This document shows positions 15,503 to 24,141 of a stretch of DNA of 56,646 nucleotides, in pieces; within the stretch, counting starts at the first letter, position 1; every line of letters begins with the position of its first letter. Where the stretch lies: NCBI GenBank assembly GCA_934433485.1, contig CAKRZR010000014.1, positions 1 through 56,646 on the forward strand. Direction: 5' to 3'. A program made the translations under genes and the position numbers. The stretch is from an uncultured Eubacteriales bacterium (GTDB taxonomy: Bacteria; Bacillota; Clostridia; Oscillospirales; CAG-272). Under the pieces are notes generated by a model that worked only from the letters and a program-made list of their open reading frames with translations, made no database searches and was not told the DNA's origin.

Positions 15503-17470
15503 ATGGCAACCCTACTCGATCGCTTTACCCTATGGAACGTAACGCACGATGGAAATCGCTACCACTTCCCCGCCGACGGCGGATCGCTCGTTCTCGATCT
15601 GGATACCTCCGGAAAAATCGACGGTGTACCGCTGACGGAGGAAAAATGGCTCTCCATGGATCTGACTGTACACGGTACGCGCTCCGCCGGAATCCTTTGG
15701 AAATTCTGGATCGACGGCGAGACGGACGACCGGTTCCACATCAAAATGGGACTGCTGCCGCAGCTCAAAACCAGAGTCGCGCTGCCGCTGTCCGTTCTCT
15801 CCGGCAAGACGCTCTTTCTGCCGCGCACACCCGGTAAGCTGAAATCCGTCGTGTTCGGTCATTCCCTGCCGCTTTCCCGGATCACGCGATTCGCTCTCGC
15901 CGTAGACCGCGCGCCGGAAGAGCTCGATTTGCAGATCGAAAACATATGCCTGTACGATCATGAGCCGGAATTTCCGCTGGAAGATCGTCCGATGGTCGAC
16001 GCGCTGGGACAGAAATACGGCGCGGATTGGCCTGGAAAAACGGAAAGCCTTGACGCGTTAAAGGAAATTCTGCGCCGTGAAGAAGCGGATCGGGATGAAA
16101 CGCCGCTTGCCGACCGTTCGCGCTACGGCGGATGGACGAAAAAGCACTTTGACGACGGCACGGGATTTTTCGCGCTCCACCACGACGGCAGACGGTATTG
16201 GCTGAAGGATCCAGACGGCTACGCATTCTTCTCCATGGGCTTTGACTGCGTTTGCCTTGGCAGCGACTGCAATTTGACCGGGATCCGCGGACTGTGCGAG
16301 GATCTGCCGCCGGAGAACGCGGTCGGCTGGTCGCGCCATCCCTGGCAGGGGAAAATGATGGAAAACTTCAACTTCTTCGCGCACAATTTCTATTCTGTAT
16401 TCAGCGAGGAATATTATAATATCTGGGCAGATATGATCCGGCGTCGGCTTGTACGCTGGGGCTGCAACACCGTCGCCTGCTGGAGCGAGAACGCGTTCAT
16501 CAAACGGGAAAAGCTGCCGTATGTGGTGATCGGTCCCGGATACCCACAGACGACGCGCGCAATCTTTCGTGACTTTCCCGACGTATACAGCCCGGAATTT
16601 GCGGAAAATGCGGCAAAATGGGCGCGTTTTCTCGATCCAGTGCGGGACGATCCGTGTCTCATCGGGTATTTTCTCTCGAACGAACCGGCGTGGGCGTTTG
16701 TCAACGGGATCGATCTCGCGGCGATGTGTCTCGCTTCTCCCGAACCGCTTTGCACCAAGGATGTGATCGTTGCACGTCTGGCGGAAAAATACGGCACCAT
16801 CGACGCGCTGAACACGGTATGGGGCACGTCGTTCGCGGATTTCAAGGAGCTTTACACGCCGTTTGCCGTGCCGGATACTGCGCGTGACGATCTCACGCCG
16901 ATCAACGCCGACATGATCCGCACGTACATCCGCGTTCCCTCTGAGGCGGCGCGCGCGGTCGATCCGCATCACCTGAATCTGGGGATCCGGTACGCGTGGC
17001 TGTCCTCGCCGCTGTTGGCGTCCGGGTGCGAATACACCGATGTGTTCTCCTTCAACTGCTATCGGATGGATCCGACGAGCGAGATCGAGCACTTCGCGCA
17101 GCTCACGGGCAAGCCGGTCATCATCGGGGAATTCCATTTCGGCGCCCTCGACCGCGGTATGGACGCGACAGGACTGCGCGGCGTGAGCAGCCAGGCGGAG
17201 CGCGGAGTTGCGTATCGCCGGTATATGCACAAGGCGGCTGCCCATCCGATGTGTCTCGGCGCGCATTATTTCACTCTGTACGACCAGGCGTATCTCGGCA
17301 GATTCGACGGCGAAAACTACCAGATCGGCGTACTGGACGTGTGCTCCCAGCCGTACGTGGAATTTCTTTCCGGGATCGTCCGCACGCACGGGGAGTTGTA
17401 CGAGGTCGCGGACGGTACTATGGCGCCGACGGAGGAGATCGCAAAGGAGATCCCGGCGATCGCGTTCTGA
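15503..17470 (+). CDS. Clan GH-A glycoside hydrolase, GH50 (beta-agarase)-like
   Basis: A 655-residue protein with no signal peptide, so cytosolic. An N-terminal beta-sandwich-like part (about 1-150) precedes a (beta/alpha)8 barrel. The barrel entry reads FFALHHDGRRYWLKDPDGYAF, resembling the 'dG+WWLvdPdGh.FFs.G' block of GH50 enzymes. The acid/base is probably Glu394 in YFLSNEPAW, and the nucleophile Glu543 in VIIGEFHFGA, the usual clan GH-A NE and E pair. GH50 members act on agarose-type beta-galactans, but distant relatives exist and an intracellular exo-acting beta-galactosidase or related enzyme is possible. AAAGGAG lies seven bases before the ATG. It is monocistronic, next to an orphan lipoprotein on the other strand. 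Confidence 0.75.
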   Translation: MATLLDRFTLWNVTHDGNRYHFPADGGSLVLDLDTSGKIDGVPLTEEKWLSMDLTVHGTRSAGILWKFWIDGETDDRFHIKMGLLPQLKTRVALPLSVLSGKTLFLPRTPGKLKSVVFGHSLPLSRITRFALAVDRAPEELDLQIENICLYDHEPEFPLEDRPMVDALGQKYGADWPGKTESLDALKEILRREEADRDETPLADRSRYGGWTKKHFDDGTGFFALHHDGRRYWLKDPDGYAFFSMGFDCVCLGSDCNLTGIRGLCEDLPPENAVGWSRHPWQGKMMENFNFFAHNFYSVFSEEYYNIWADMIRRRLVRWGCNTVACWSENAFIKREKLPYVVIGPGYPQTTRAIFRDFPDVYSPEFAENAAKWARFLDPVRDDPCLIGYFLSNEPAWAFVNGIDLAAMCLASPEPLCTKDVIVARLAEKYGTIDALNTVWGTSFADFKELYTPFAVPDTARDDLTPINADMIRTYIRVPSEAARAVDPHHLNLGIRYAWLSSPLLASGCEYTDVFSFNCYRMDPTSEIEHFAQLTGKPVIIGEFHFGALDRGMDATGLRGVSSQAERGVAYRRYMHKAAAHPMCLGAHYFTLYDQAYLGRFDGENYQIGVLDVCSQPYVEFLSGIVRTHGELYEVADGTMAPTEEIAKEIPAIAF

Positions 17471-17478
17471 TCCTATAG

Positions 17479-17515
17479 AAAAAAGAGTCTCCCGCCACCT
17501 AAGGAGACTCTTTTT
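17479..17515. terminator. Bidirectional terminator
   Basis: GAGTCTCC (17485-17492) pairs with GGAGACTC (17503-17510), flanked by six A on the left and five T on the right, so it works for the glycosidase (plus) and for the lipoprotein gene (minus) that converge here. Confidence 0.93.
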
Positions 17516-17518
17516 CTG

Positions 17519-19015
17519 TTATTCGACGGTGTAGTCCTCAATGAGCTTTTCAATGTCGGCAAGCGCCTTCGATTCCATTTTCGCGTATGTGGAGGCGAAG
17601 GTATTCTTCTTGCTGTAGCCCATACCGACGATGAAGTCCGCCGCGCCCTTGATGTTGTAGATCTTTGCCAGATCGTACTGGATGCTTGCGAATATGAGGT
17701 CGAGCATCTGTGCGCTTTCCGCATCATAGGTATACTTCATCTTGCAGGACACCTCATAATACGCCTGCAAAGATGTATCCGTTGAGGCGGCGGACAGTGC
17801 TTCAAGCATGAATCCGGCGAAATCCGGAGTCTGACAGGTTGCGGGGATCCCGAACAGCATGCCCATCGGGTCGGCGTAGGTATAATACCGCTCCTGCGCC
17901 TCGTCGTATTTCGGGAATGGCAGGATGCCGTAATCGTCCTTGCAACCTTCGGAGTAGCCCGACAAGCTGTGCGGGAAGCAGGTGACAAAGAGCGCTCTGC
18001 TCTCCCGGAACGCCTTGTTGGACAGCGACCACATATCTAGATCGCCGCATTTGCCGTTCCAATCCTCGCACAGAAGCGTCAGCTCTTTCATACCGTACAG
18101 CTTCAGTATCTTGTCCAGCACGTCCACGGTATACTCGTTGTTCAGGGCAAGCTGCGGTTTGACGTCCGCGTCCTTGCCGAGCACCTGCACATCGCCGGCA
18201 AACGTCATCGCCGTAAAGGCAGTGGCAGAATCGCACGCCAGACCGAACGCGTCCAGGTAGTCGATCTTCCCGTTTCCGTCGAGATCACGCGCCGCCTGTA
18301 CCGACCAATTCGTCATGAGATCGAGCGTCCATGCGCCGTCCCGTACGATGGAAAACGGATCGCCCAAGGAGAGATCCTTCGCCATGTCCTTATTGAACAC
18401 GAGGATATACGTCCGGTTTTTGTCCCGCAGTGAGAAATCGCTGGAGGTGAAGTAGAGCTTATCAAGGATCGTAAACGTGTCGTTGACGTTTTTGTTCCAC
18501 CATGCCTTTGTGAAATCGATGTGGTCTACGGTATTCAGGTCGTACAGCATATGATTGCGCGCCGCTGTGCCAACCTTTGCAACCGTCAGAAACGCCAGAT
18601 CGTACAGATCCTCCCCCGCAAGCATCACGCTTTGGAAATGCGGATAGGTCGCGACGTACCAGTCTCCGCTTGTGGAATCGTCGCGGTACTCGGAGATTGT
18701 GACGTTGTATTTGTCCTCAATGGCGGTGTTTCTGCGGAAGATCGCGTCATTGACCACCTCGCCGTTTTCGCCCTCCGCGCTGATCTCAAAGGTACGGAAC
18801 TGGGTGTATCCGCATTCGTATCCAAGCACGCGGAAGGTCCGACCGCCCCAGTCCTTATCCGGCAGTGCAAGGACCCGTGCGGGATCGAGCGGCTCCGTTT
18901 CTGTCTCCGTCCTGATGGTTTCCGTCACGCTCTCTGTTACATCCGGCGTTTTTCCGCACGCACCGGAAAAAAGAAGCAGGCAGGACAAAAGCATACACAG
19001 TCGTTTCGATTTCAT
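17519..19015 (-). CDS. Orphan extracellular solute-binding-type lipoprotein with an EF-hand-like loop
   Basis: The 498-residue protein has a lipoprotein signal: Lys/Arg start, hydrophobic stretch, and lipobox SGAC with the modified Cys at residue 20, followed by a Thr/Glu-rich linker. The mature part resembles family 1 solute-binding proteins as found in carbohydrate ABC importers, with WWNKNVNDTF, VFNKDMAKDL and YGILPFPKYDEAQERY (the family's PxPK block). Residues 244-255 form a textbook calcium-binding loop, DLDGNGKIDYLD. No ABC permease or ATPase genes adjoin, so its transport partner is elsewhere or it acts as a surface sugar binder. A paralogue lies at 37940-39397. AAAGGA lies eight bases before the ATG. 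Confidence 0.82.
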   Translation of the reverse strand: MKSKRLCMLLSCLLLFSGACGKTPDVTESVTETIRTETETEPLDPARVLALPDKDWGGRTFRVLGYECGYTQFRTFEISAEGENGEVVNDAIFRRNTAIEDKYNVTISEYRDDSTSGDWYVATYPHFQSVMLAGEDLYDLAFLTVAKVGTAARNHMLYDLNTVDHIDFTKAWWNKNVNDTFTILDKLYFTSSDFSLRDKNRTYILVFNKDMAKDLSLGDPFSIVRDGAWTLDLMTNWSVQAARDLDGNGKIDYLDAFGLACDSATAFTAMTFAGDVQVLGKDADVKPQLALNNEYTVDVLDKILKLYGMKELTLLCEDWNGKCGDLDMWSLSNKAFRESRALFVTCFPHSLSGYSEGCKDDYGILPFPKYDEAQERYYTYADPMGMLFGIPATCQTPDFAGFMLEALSAASTDTSLQAYYEVSCKMKYTYDAESAQMLDLIFASIQYDLAKIYNIKGAADFIVGMGYSKKNTFASTYAKMESKALADIEKLIEDYTVE

Positions 19016-19106
19016 GGCGTTATTCCTTTTTTTGGCATCTTTTGGCAGAATTTGTTTGCGGATGAGCTGGATTCTGGAAAAATTTCACAAAATACCCGCC
19101 GACTTC

Positions 19107-19135
19107 ATTCTACCATATCTATACAGAAATAGCAA
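19107..19135 (-). promoter_or_regulatory. Promoter of the lipoprotein gene
   Basis: On the minus strand TTGCTA (19135-19130), a 17-base spacer and TAGAAT (19112-19107). Confidence 0.7.
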
Positions 19136-19248
19136 CGGCAACTCCGCGAAAAGATGAATGGCAACTTTCACGAATTTTTCGGGCGGATTTATGGCAAAAT
19201 GCACAAAAGCTGACCGTAGCAACGCGCGTTTTTCCCGCAGCCGTCCCT

Positions 19249-19277
19249 TGACAACGCCGCCATTCTGTGCTATACTG
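19249..19277 (+). promoter_or_regulatory. Promoter of the T-box/thrS unit
   Basis: TTGACA (19249-19254), a 17-base spacer and TATACT (19272-19277): a consensus -35 with one mismatch in the -10 box. Transcription would begin just before the T-box leader. Confidence 0.88.
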
Positions 19278-19283
19278 TATCTT

Positions 19284-19470
19284 GAGGACAAGTCCCGCGA
19301 ATGTACCGTGCAGAGAGGGGTCGGTTGGTGCAAGACCTCCGGAAAAGCGCGCGGATACCACCTTGCCGAAGAAAACGGCGGATCCTACAGCGGATCCTAC
19401 AAATATTATAATAATGAAGTGAAAGCTCGGGTGGAACCGTGCGGATTCTTTTCGCACCCCGGACAAACGC
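19284..19470 (+). promoter_or_regulatory. T-box riboswitch, threonine-specific
   Basis: Stem I shows a lower helix CAAG/CTTG (19290-19293 with 19362-19365) and an upper helix CCGCG/CGCGG (19296-19300 with 19350-19354); the internal loop between them on the 3' side holds the specifier ACC at 19357-19359, a threonine codon. Above it are the AGAGAG and GGTTGGTGCAAGACC elements that contact the tRNA elbow. The T-box sequence TGGAACC (19432-19438) lies in GGGTGGAACCGTGCGG and would bind the uncharged tRNA 3' end. GTGCG/CGCAC (19439-19457) can form the competing hairpin. No long T-run follows that hairpin, so control may be partly at translation. The codon agrees with the downstream thrS. Confidence 0.92.
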
Positions 19471-19546
19471 ATGAATCGCTGTCGACATCGTGCATCTGTC
19501 TGTTGGGTGCATTTTGTCATATGCGAATTTTACGGAGGTATCGCGT

Positions 19547-21451
19547 ATGTTTACCGTTACTTTTCCCGAAAAACAAGTATCCTTTGACGCTCCGTTGTCC
19601 GTCTATGACGCGGCGCGTGAGGCTGGTCTGATCTCCCGCGAGGTAGTCGGATGTGCCGTGAACGATGTACCGGTCGATCTGACCCACGTGCTCGACGGCG
19701 ACGCGTCCGTCAAGCTCTACACCTTTGCCGATAAGGAAGGCAAGCACGTATTCTGGCACTCCGCGTCCCATATTCTGGCGCAGGCGATGAAGCGGCTCTA
19801 TCCAGATGTCAAGCTCACCATCGGTCCCGCGATCGAGGAAGGCTTCTACTACGACTTCGACGCTGCAGAGCCGTTCACGCCCGAGGTGCTCGAAAAGCTC
19901 GAAGCGGAAATGAAGAAGATCGTCAAGGAAAACGAAAAGATCGAGCGGTTCACGCTGTCCCGTGCGGACGCCATCGCGTTCATGCAGGAAAAGGACGAAC
20001 CCTACAAGGTACAGCTGATCGAGGAGCTGCCGGAGGGTGAGACGATCTCGTTCTACAAACAGGGCGAATTTACCGATCTGTGCGCCGGACCGCATCTGTT
20101 CTCCACCGGCGCTGTCAAGGCGTTTAAGCTGACGCAGTGCACCGGCGCGTACTGGAGGGGTGATGCCGCGAACAAGATGCTCCAGCGCGTCTATGGCGTG
20201 GCGTTCCCGAAGAAGGAAGAACTGGACGCGTATCTGCTCCGCATTGAAGAAGCCAAGAAGCGCGACCACCGCAAGCTCGGCAAGGAGCTCGGTCTGTTTA
20301 CGATCATGGACGAGGGTCCCGGATTCCCGTTCTTCCTGCCCAAGGGTATGATCTTACGCAACACGCTGATCGATTATTGGCGTCAGGTACACAAAAAGTT
20401 CGGTTACGTGGAAATTTCCACTCCGATGATCTTAAACCGCGCGCTCTGGGAACGCTCCGGTCACTGGGATCACTATAAAGAAAACATGTACACCACCGTC
20501 ATCGACGGCGAGGATTACGCCATCAAGCCGATGAACTGTCCGGGCGGCATGCTCGTTTACAAGATGGAGCCGCACTCCTACCGCGATCTGCCGCTCCGTG
20601 TCGGCGAACTGGGTCTGGTACATCGCCACGAGCTGTCCGGCGCGCTCCATGGACTCTTCCGCGTGCGCTGCTTCACACAGGACGACGCGCACATCTTCAT
20701 GACCTGGGATCAGATGAAGGACGAGATCAAGAACGTTGTGCGTCTCTTCGATGAGGTATATTCCGTGTTCGGTCTGACCTACGAAATCGAGGTCTCCACG
20801 ATGCCGGAAGACCACATGGGCGATGTAAAGGACTGGGATTTCGCTACAGAAACGCTCAAGGCAGCCGTATCCGAAATGGGCAAGTCCTACTCCATCAACG
20901 AGGGCGATGGCGCGTTCTACGGTCCGAAGCTCGACTTCCATCTGGCGGATTCCCTCGGACGGACCTGGCAGTGCGGCACTATCCAGCTCGATATGCAGCT
21001 GCCGGAGCGGTTTGAACTGGAATACACCGGCGCGGACAACGAAAAGCACCGTCCCGTCATGATCCACCGCGTGGTGCTCGGCTCCATCGAACGGTTCATC
21101 GGCGTCATCACAGAGCATTTCGCAGGTGCGTTCCCGCTGTGGCTCTCTCCGGAGCAGGTCGTCGTGATCCCGGTTTCCAACGCCTTCAACGAATACGCCG
21201 AAAAGGTCAACGCACAGCTGGAGGCGGCGGGACTCCGTGTACACGCCGATCTGCGCAATGAGAAGATGGGCTACAAGATCCGCGAAGCGCAGCTCCAGAA
21301 AACACCGTACATGCTCATCGTTGGCGAACGCGAAATGCTGGACGGCACGGTATCCGTTCGTTCCAGAAGCGAGGGCGACATCGGCGCGATACCGGTTTCC
21401 GATTTCATCGACCGCGCCAACGAAGAGATTCGCACAAAGAAAATCGGCTGA
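19547..21451 (+). CDS. thrS: Threonyl-tRNA synthetase
   Basis: This class II synthetase of 634 residues charges tRNA-Thr. It has an N-terminal TGS domain (about 1-62), an editing domain with HSASHILAQA and CAGPH, and the catalytic core with motif 2 (VHRHELSGALHGLFRVRCFTQDDAH), PMNCPGG for zinc/substrate binding, and motif 3 MIHRVVLGSIERFIG, then an anticodon-binding domain from about residue 535. The ATG at 19547 has GGAGG eight bases upstream; the more upstream in-frame ATG falls in the riboswitch. Expression is controlled by the threonine T-box directly upstream. Confidence 0.97.
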   Translation: MFTVTFPEKQVSFDAPLSVYDAAREAGLISREVVGCAVNDVPVDLTHVLDGDASVKLYTFADKEGKHVFWHSASHILAQAMKRLYPDVKLTIGPAIEEGFYYDFDAAEPFTPEVLEKLEAEMKKIVKENEKIERFTLSRADAIAFMQEKDEPYKVQLIEELPEGETISFYKQGEFTDLCAGPHLFSTGAVKAFKLTQCTGAYWRGDAANKMLQRVYGVAFPKKEELDAYLLRIEEAKKRDHRKLGKELGLFTIMDEGPGFPFFLPKGMILRNTLIDYWRQVHKKFGYVEISTPMILNRALWERSGHWDHYKENMYTTVIDGEDYAIKPMNCPGGMLVYKMEPHSYRDLPLRVGELGLVHRHELSGALHGLFRVRCFTQDDAHIFMTWDQMKDEIKNVVRLFDEVYSVFGLTYEIEVSTMPEDHMGDVKDWDFATETLKAAVSEMGKSYSINEGDGAFYGPKLDFHLADSLGRTWQCGTIQLDMQLPERFELEYTGADNEKHRPVMIHRVVLGSIERFIGVITEHFAGAFPLWLSPEQVVVIPVSNAFNEYAEKVNAQLEAAGLRVHADLRNEKMGYKIREAQLQKTPYMLIVGEREMLDGTVSVRSRSEGDIGAIPVSDFIDRANEEIRTKKIG

Positions 21452-21484
21452 AAAATGCCGCTCTGAGAGAAGAAAGAGGACAGC

Positions 21485-22555
21485 ATGAACTACAGAATCG
21501 GTTATATCGGCTTTGGCGGCATGGCTGGCGGCTACCACTACGACACCGCAATGCGCGAGGATGTTCCGTTCACGCCCACCGCCGTATATGACGTAAATCC
21601 CGACAGACGCGCCTACGCAGAATCAAAGGGACTCAAGACGTTTGACAACATCGGCGATTTTCTCGCCTCCCGCTTATTCGACATCGTTCTCGTTGCCACA
21701 CCGAATCAGTTCCACTGCCCGTATGTCTGCGCGGCGCTGGAAGCCGGATACCACGCGATGAGTGAAAAACCGGTCGCCATGACCTCCGCGGAGATCGAGC
21801 GGATGATCGCCACGGCAAAGAAAGCCGGGAGGGTATTCACGGTACACCACAACCGCCGTTGGGACAGAGACTGTCTGATCGTCAAGGAGGCACTGGAAGC
21901 CGGATACTGCGGTAACCTGATCACAGTAGAAAACCGGATCCACGCCAAGAATGGCGGAAACGGTCACATGTTCGGTTGGCGTGAGCTTGCGGATCATGGC
22001 GGCGGCATGCTCGGCGACTGGGGCGTACACATGCTGGACCAGACGCTCTACCTTTTAGATGGTCCGATTCAGTCTGTATTCGCGTCCGTGAAAACGATCC
22101 GTTCCTACGATGTGGACGACTACGCGAAGATCATTATCCGCTTTGCCGACGGTCTGACCGCGCAGGTGGAGAGCACCACGTTCTCGCCGTATCCGATGCC
22201 GAAGTGGTGGATCCTCGGCGACCGGGGCAGCATCTATGTCGAGGACTGCTGCGGCGACACCGGAAAAGCGCGGTTCATCGCGAAATCCCACACGGAGACG
22301 ACAGATATTCTCTGCTACCCCGGCGGATCGATGGCACACCGTACCATGGACGACTTCCAGGTCGACGAGTGGACGGAAATTTCGCTGCCGCAGAATCCGA
22401 TTCCGCAGGACTGGGCATCTCTCTACAAAAATCTCGCAGCACATTTAGATGACAAAGAAGCGCTTGTCGTCACACCGGAGAGCGTACTGCGCTGCTTCCG
22501 TGTGATTGAGGCGGCAAGAAAATCCTCCGAAACCGGACTGGCTGTGGAGTTCTGA
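21485..22555 (+). CDS. Gfo/Idh/MocA-family oxidoreductase
   Basis: A 356-residue dehydrogenase beginning NYRIGYIGFGGMAGGYH, with DIVLVATPN, HAMSEKPVAMT and MLGDWGVHMLDQ. Its closest match inside the window is the enzyme at 12862-13911, which shares the same motif series and spacing. It follows thrS by 33 bases, has AAGAAAGAGG before the ATG and no promoter of its own that I can see, so it may be cotranscribed with thrS under T-box control; a link between threonine starvation and this sugar enzyme would be accidental or secondary. Substrate unknown. Confidence 0.9.
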   Translation: MNYRIGYIGFGGMAGGYHYDTAMREDVPFTPTAVYDVNPDRRAYAESKGLKTFDNIGDFLASRLFDIVLVATPNQFHCPYVCAALEAGYHAMSEKPVAMTSAEIERMIATAKKAGRVFTVHHNRRWDRDCLIVKEALEAGYCGNLITVENRIHAKNGGNGHMFGWRELADHGGGMLGDWGVHMLDQTLYLLDGPIQSVFASVKTIRSYDVDDYAKIIIRFADGLTAQVESTTFSPYPMPKWWILGDRGSIYVEDCCGDTGKARFIAKSHTETTDILCYPGGSMAHRTMDDFQVDEWTEISLPQNPIPQDWASLYKNLAAHLDDKEALVVTPESVLRCFRVIEAARKSSETGLAVEF

Positions 22556-22569
22556 TTTCCCCTCAAAAC

Positions 22570-22620
22570 AAAAAGACTGCTGTTTCTCTTCCCGTCGTGG
22601 AAAGGTGCAGCAGCCTTTTT
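22570..22620. terminator. Terminator between convergent genes
   Basis: AAAAGACTGCTG (22571-22582) pairs, with one mismatch, with CAGCAGCCTTTT (22608-22619) and is followed by T residues. A-rich sequence on the other side allows it to act also for the minus-strand gene ending at 22628. Confidence 0.85.
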
Positions 22621-22627
22621 TATGTAT

Positions 22628-23563
22628 TTACCACCTTCGTCTTGTCAGCGTTTCTCCGTCAAAATCAAACACGATGGTTCCCTCTCGGTCGGTGCGGCAA
22701 AACGGTACGCCTGCTTCGGTGAGCAGGGCGATCGTTTCGTTGTGCGGATGCCCATATGCGTTTCCCTCGCCGCAGGAGATGACGCAAAGCTTCGGGTCGA
22801 TCATGTAGAAAAACGGCAGCGATGTGGAGGAAGCAGAGCCGTGATGACCGATTTTCAAAATGTCCGCGCGCAGGAAATCCGCGTACGGCGAAGCAATCAC
22901 CGCGGCTTCCTCCTCCGTCTCCGCGTCCCCTGTAATGAGCACCGTGCAGGCGTTGTCTCCCACCGCAAGCGTCGCGCGCACAATGAGGCTGTTGTTGTTG
23001 CCGTTGTTCTCCGAAAACACAGTGGGTGCTATCACAGTGCATGTGATTTTCCCGGCGGTGAGCGTCATCCCGGCATCCTCCGGCGTGTAGCGGATCACGC
23101 GTGTACGATTTTCCAGTGCAGTGCGCTCGATTCTCTCCCAATCGCCGGCATCCGGGATCACCAGCGTATCGACGCGGAACCGATTCAGAATCTCGTACGC
23201 GCCGCCGCTGTGGTCCGCATGGTCGTGCGTAAGGAAGAGATAGTCGATCCGTCCGGCATAGGTGCTGACGTATGCGGCGAGCCGTTCTGCTGTATCCTTG
23301 GTGCCGGTGTCGCAGAGCACCGCATGACCGCCGTCGATGAGCAGAGCCGCGTCTCCCTGTCCAACGTCCACAAAGCGAACGGAGGCTGTATCAAAGAGAA
23401 TCTCCCGCGTCGGAAAGAGCTTGCCCGATTTCGCATAGCTCCACGTGCCGACAAAGGATAACAAGCCGCACAGGAGGACAAACACCACCATCCGAACCCA
23501 TTTGCCTATCGCGCGCCGCCGCCAGAACCGATCCTCTCTGGTCAGAGGTTTTCGCCTGCGCAT
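22628..23563 (-). CDS. ComEC/Rec2-type metallo-beta-lactamase-fold protein with membrane anchor
   Basis: The 311-residue protein has a basic N-terminus, one transmembrane segment (about residues 24-42, MVVFVLLCGLLSFVGTWSY) and an extracytoplasmic beta-lactamase-fold domain with RFVDVGQGDAALL and the metal motif LTHDHADHSGG, then KIGHHGSASS and SCGEGNAYGHPH. These match the C-terminal nuclease-like domain of ComEC, but the ComEC channel domain is absent, so this is a stand-alone relative, perhaps an exported nuclease or phosphodiesterase. GGGAGG lies eight bases before the ATG at 23563. It ends an apparent two-gene unit with the membrane gene at 23590-24033. Confidence 0.88.
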   Translation of the reverse strand: MRRRKPLTREDRFWRRRAIGKWVRMVVFVLLCGLLSFVGTWSYAKSGKLFPTREILFDTASVRFVDVGQGDAALLIDGGHAVLCDTGTKDTAERLAAYVSTYAGRIDYLFLTHDHADHSGGAYEILNRFRVDTLVIPDAGDWERIERTALENRTRVIRYTPEDAGMTLTAGKITCTVIAPTVFSENNGNNNSLIVRATLAVGDNACTVLITGDAETEEEAAVIASPYADFLRADILKIGHHGSASSTSLPFFYMIDPKLCVISCGEGNAYGHPHNETIALLTEAGVPFCRTDREGTIVFDFDGETLTRRRW

Positions 23564-23589
23564 GTGTATGTCCTCCCATCTATCGTTTG

Positions 23590-24033
23590 TTATTTTACAG
23601 GGTATCGCTGTTTTCCCGCGACCCATTCCCGGATTCTCCCTTTTCCCGCGGCTATCCAGTCGATCCCACGACAAATGCCAAACGCCGGGATACAGAGAAG
23701 GAACCACATTGCCGAAAACGTGGGACAGATCTGTCCAAGCAGATTGCCCGGCATGTCGGAATAGTCCCAGACCGCCAGTCCCGCAGCGCGATTGACGATC
23801 AGCCCTACCACCAGCTCAATGGATGTAATGATCGCGGACCCGGCCAGACAGCGGAACACCAGCGCCCACCGCGAACACAGCCGATTCACGCCGCCCAGCA
23901 GCACCATGCATACGCCGCCCGTGACCGCCATTGTCCAATGCGTATAGCCGCGCCACAGGATCTCCAGTACGCTGTAGATTCCGCCGCCCGATAAAAAAAC
24001 GAGCATCCATGTCCAAATTCTCCCTCTGCGCAT
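23590..24033 (-). CDS. Small polytopic membrane protein, CmpB-like putative ABC permease family
   Basis: A 147-residue protein with about four transmembrane segments. The stretch from SIELVVGLIVNR through AVWDYSDMPGNLLGQICP to AMWFLLCIPAF fits the family annotated as putative ABC transporter permease (PF06541, CmpB type), whose real function is uncertain. The ATG at 24033 follows GAGG by six bases. The next gene starts 26 bases downstream on the same strand. I see no clear promoter in the 108 bases upstream. Confidence 0.75.
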   Translation of the reverse strand: MRRGRIWTWMLVFLSGGGIYSVLEILWRGYTHWTMAVTGGVCMVLLGGVNRLCSRWALVFRCLAGSAIITSIELVVGLIVNRAAGLAVWDYSDMPGNLLGQICPTFSAMWFLLCIPAFGICRGIDWIAAGKGRIREWVAGKQRYPVK

Positions 24034-24141
24034 TCCAAACCTCACCTATCCGTTTTGCAAAAACAACGAACCTTTACGTTTTCTTCGCTCTCTTATCGTA
24101 AAATGGACAGATCTGGGCGATTTTATACACGCAGAAAAAGA

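Noticed and set aside
16058..17389. 443-codon minus-strand frame opposite the GH50-like gene
   Set aside because: Same antisense effect; no recognisable domain and no ribosome binding site, while the plus strand has both catalytic motifs.
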